This document shows, piece after piece, positions 14,434 through 15,912 of a stretch of 15,912 nt of DNA. Both the position numbers and the translations under genes were made by a program. Positions within the stretch are counted from its first letter, which is position 1. Each line of letters begins with the position of its first letter. The notes below the pieces were generated by a model that was given only the letters and a program-made list of their open reading frames with translations, ran no database searches and had not been told where the DNA came from. Origin of the DNA: CAZCFB01 sp964511535 (GTDB lineage Bacteria; Myxococcota_A; Polyangia; GCA-2747355; CAZCFB01); assembly GCA_964511535.1 (NCBI GenBank), contig CAZEFW010000189.1, forward strand, positions 1 through 15,912, given 5' to 3'.

Positions 14434-15912
14434 CTACCAGCTGCTCTCGTACAGCCCGCCGGTGAGGTACGGGTAGCCGAGGTATGCCCTGCCCGTGCCG
14501 GACAGGGCGGTCCAGTGCAGATCCTTGGACTGGGGCAGGTTGGTCAGCTTGGTGAAGCTGTAGGCGTCGTCGGTTGAGAGGAAGGTCTTCGTGCCCGTCG
14601 CGATGACCCTCGCCTTGCCCACCGCGGGCTGCTCGAAGGCCAGGTCGTAGAGCCGCTCGTTGGGGCCAGCCACCTTGTTGTGGAACCAGATCTTCAGCTT
14701 CGGGTCGTACTCGTGGAGGTAACCCTTGCGGCCCACGGCGAGCACGCGCCCCGACGGGAAGAGGAGCGCCTCTTCGGGCATGTACAGGTTGGCAACGGAG
14801 AAGGCCTTGGAGTCGTCCTTCCAGGTCACGCCGCCGTCCGAGGAGCGGTACACGTAATGCTGCTGGCCGTTGGGGTTCACCACCCTCCAGCCCATGAAGA
14901 TCCCCTCGGCCTTGCCCCCCACCTTGGTCAGGGCCACGGTCTTGAGCGAGATGCTGATGGCGCCCGCCTGGTAAGCCGTGTCGAAGATCTTGCCCGCAGG
15001 ATCGATGCGGCACAGCTTTCCCCACCCCACCGCCACGATGGTCTTGTCCAGATACGCCACCGCGCCGTGATGGTTGAGTTGCCAGCAGTCGTGCAGCTGG
15101 GTCCACTTCACGCCGCCGTCATAGGTGCGGTAGATCCGCCCCTGGTTGTCCACCGCGGCGCCATCCAAGCCCTGCATGGAGACGCTGGTCACGTTGGAGG
15201 CTGTGATCACCTGGGTCCACTTCTTGCCTCCATCATCGGTGCGATACAGGCCGCCCGTGAGCCAGTTTTTGCCGCCCCCCACCATCACCACTTTCCCTGA
15301 CGCCCAGATTGAGGTGACCTGGAAGCTGGCCGGGAAGGTGCTCACCGAGGACCACTGGGTGTAGTTGTTGGGCGGCTTGGTGTCGGGCTGGAGCATGTCA
15401 GGCACGATCTGGTCCGGGATGAGCTGATCCGGCGCGGCCTGGTCCGGGATGGCCTGATCCGGCGCCGCCTGATCCGGCGCAGCCTGATCGGGCGCAGCCT
15501 GGTCCGGCTCGCCCCGGTCTGGAGCCGCGGCGTCCGGCGGCTTCAGGTCGGGACCACCGGCGTCCGGCCCGCTGTCCTTATGCCCCAGATCCGGCCCGGC
15601 CGAGAGCACGCACACGCCGTTATTACACAGGTTCGTGAAGCACTCGTCGTGGTACAGGCAGGCCTGCCCCAGGGCGCGGTTCCCCGGCCTGCAGGTCCCC
15701 CCGTAACAGTTGAAGCTGCGGCACTCGGCGCTGGAGCTGCATGGCTGGCCGTTGTTCAGCGGGTTGGCCGCGGCGCAGGCGCCGTGGTGGCAGACATCCG
15801 ACGCGCAGTCGGTGTTGGCCAGACAGGTCTGGTTTATCTTCTTGCCGGCGTCGTCGTCAGCGCAGGCTAGCCCAAGGAGAAGAGTGAGAGCGATGAATGG
15901 AGAGGTTCTCGG
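14434..15912 (-). CDS. Lipoprotein with Cys-rich repeats, PDQAA linker and Asp-box (YCF48/BNR-like) propeller (5' end beyond window)
   Basis: The frame is open to the right edge, giving 492 visible residues; the initiator Met and first residues of the signal peptide are outside. Visible start: SPFIALTLLLGLAC, a lipobox with Cys17. Then three exact Cys repeats, C-x5-C-x4-C-x4-C, at 30-46, 58-74 and 85-101, followed by an Asp/Pro-rich linker built on PDQAA (to about 185). The C-terminal domain has Asp-box motifs YRTDDGGKKWTQ, YRTYDGGVKWTQ and YRSSDGGVTW plus a weaker STDDAYSFTKL, as in BNR/YCF48-type beta-propellers. Asp boxes are structural turns and do not prove an enzyme. A GTG at 15615 could be mistaken for the start, but that would cut through the third Cys repeat and lose the signal. 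A cell-surface binding protein is likely. The disulfide-rich modules imply an oxidising, extracytoplasmic location. Confidence 0.88.
   Translation of the reverse strand, partial: PRTSPFIALTLLLGLACADDDAGKKINQTCLANTDCASDVCHHGACAAANPLNNGQPCSSSAECRSFNCYGGTCRPGNRALGQACLYHDECFTNLCNNGVCVLSAGPDLGHKDSGPDAGGPDLKPPDAAAPDRGEPDQAAPDQAAPDQAAPDQAIPDQAAPDQLIPDQIVPDMLQPDTKPPNNYTQWSSVSTFPASFQVTSIWASGKVVMVGGGKNWLTGGLYRTDDGGKKWTQVITASNVTSVSMQGLDGAAVDNQGRIYRTYDGGVKWTQLHDCWQLNHHGAVAYLDKTIVAVGWGKLCRIDPAGKIFDTAYQAGAISISLKTVALTKVGGKAEGIFMGWRVVNPNGQQHYVYRSSDGGVTWKDDSKAFSVANLYMPEEALLFPSGRVLAVGRKGYLHEYDPKLKIWFHNKVAGPNERLYDLAFEQPAVGKARVIATGTKTFLSTDDAYSFTKLTNLPQSKDLHWTALSGTGRAYLGYPYLTGGLYESSW
15401..15520 (-). repeat. Degenerate 15-base tandem repeats encoding PDQxx
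   Basis: Seven consecutive 15-base units (15401-15505) of the form GG(C/G)...CTG(G/A)TC(C/G) on the plus strand, plus an eighth more diverged one, encode PDQAA, PDQAI, PDQLI and PDQIV on the minus strand. They form a stiff, acidic spacer between the Cys-rich modules and the propeller. Codon-level variation (CTGGTC/CTGATC, GCGGCC/GCAGCC) shows the array is not freshly expanded. Confidence 0.9.

Noticed and set aside
15401..15520. Possible CRISPR-like or regulatory repeat array
   Set aside because: Units are contiguous without spacers, stay in frame and encode PDQxx, so it is a protein linker repeat.
15615..15615. GTG as the start of the right-edge lipoprotein
   Set aside because: The same frame continues open to the window edge with three exact Cys repeats and a lipobox; starting here would split the last repeat and remove export.

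Overview
The window is GC-rich, densely coding bacterial chromosome. Several traits suggest a myxobacterium-like organism (Myxococcota, formerly Deltaproteobacteria): secreted lipoproteins with long Asp/Pro-rich linkers (PDQAA repeats, DRGPVTD repeats), Cys-rich modules joined to beta-propellers, a giant kinase/ATPase/GAF/histidine-kinase protein, and a CheY-like regulator with an 'EPKP' ending. This placement is inferred from protein style only; there is no rRNA or other marker in the window.

Layout. (1) 1-748, minus: the N-terminal part of a biotin carboxylase (AccC type), running off the left edge. (2) 883-7174, plus: a compact signalling operon made of a GIN-domain (DUF2807-like) lipoprotein, a 1752-residue hybrid sensor histidine kinase and a stand-alone receiver protein. 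The last two genes overlap by 4 bp. (3) 7182-7237: a large near-perfect hairpin between convergent genes. (4) 7234-8022, minus: an enoyl-CoA hydratase family protein, closest in motifs to methylglutaconyl-CoA hydratase. (5) 8023-8128: an AT-rich patch of short repeats. (6) 8129-9385 and 9438-11879, minus: two probable lipoproteins, a beta-propeller-like one and a much larger one in which a seven-motif FG-GAP propeller sits between segments of a parallel beta-helix. (7) 11991-14417, plus: a divergently transcribed lipoprotein with an alpha/alpha-toroid-like N-terminal half and beta-sandwich C-terminal half. (8) 14434-15912, minus: a lipoprotein with three Cys-rich repeats, a PDQAA linker and an Asp-box (BNR/YCF48-like) propeller. 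Its first few codons lie beyond the right edge.

How the genes may work together. The left half mixes acyl-CoA metabolism (biotin carboxylase, hydratase) with a signalling trio in which a surface lipoprotein is co-transcribed with a soluble-looking sensor kinase and its likely receiver partner. The right half is a run of four exported lipoproteins built from propeller, beta-helix and toroid folds; none has a recognisable enzyme active site, so binding or structural roles are more likely than catalysis. The most unusual features are the loss of all key catalytic residues in the Ser/Thr-kinase-like domain of the giant sensor, and the apparent insertion of a propeller into a beta-helix. I found no RNA genes, insertion sequences, CRISPR arrays or prophage genes.
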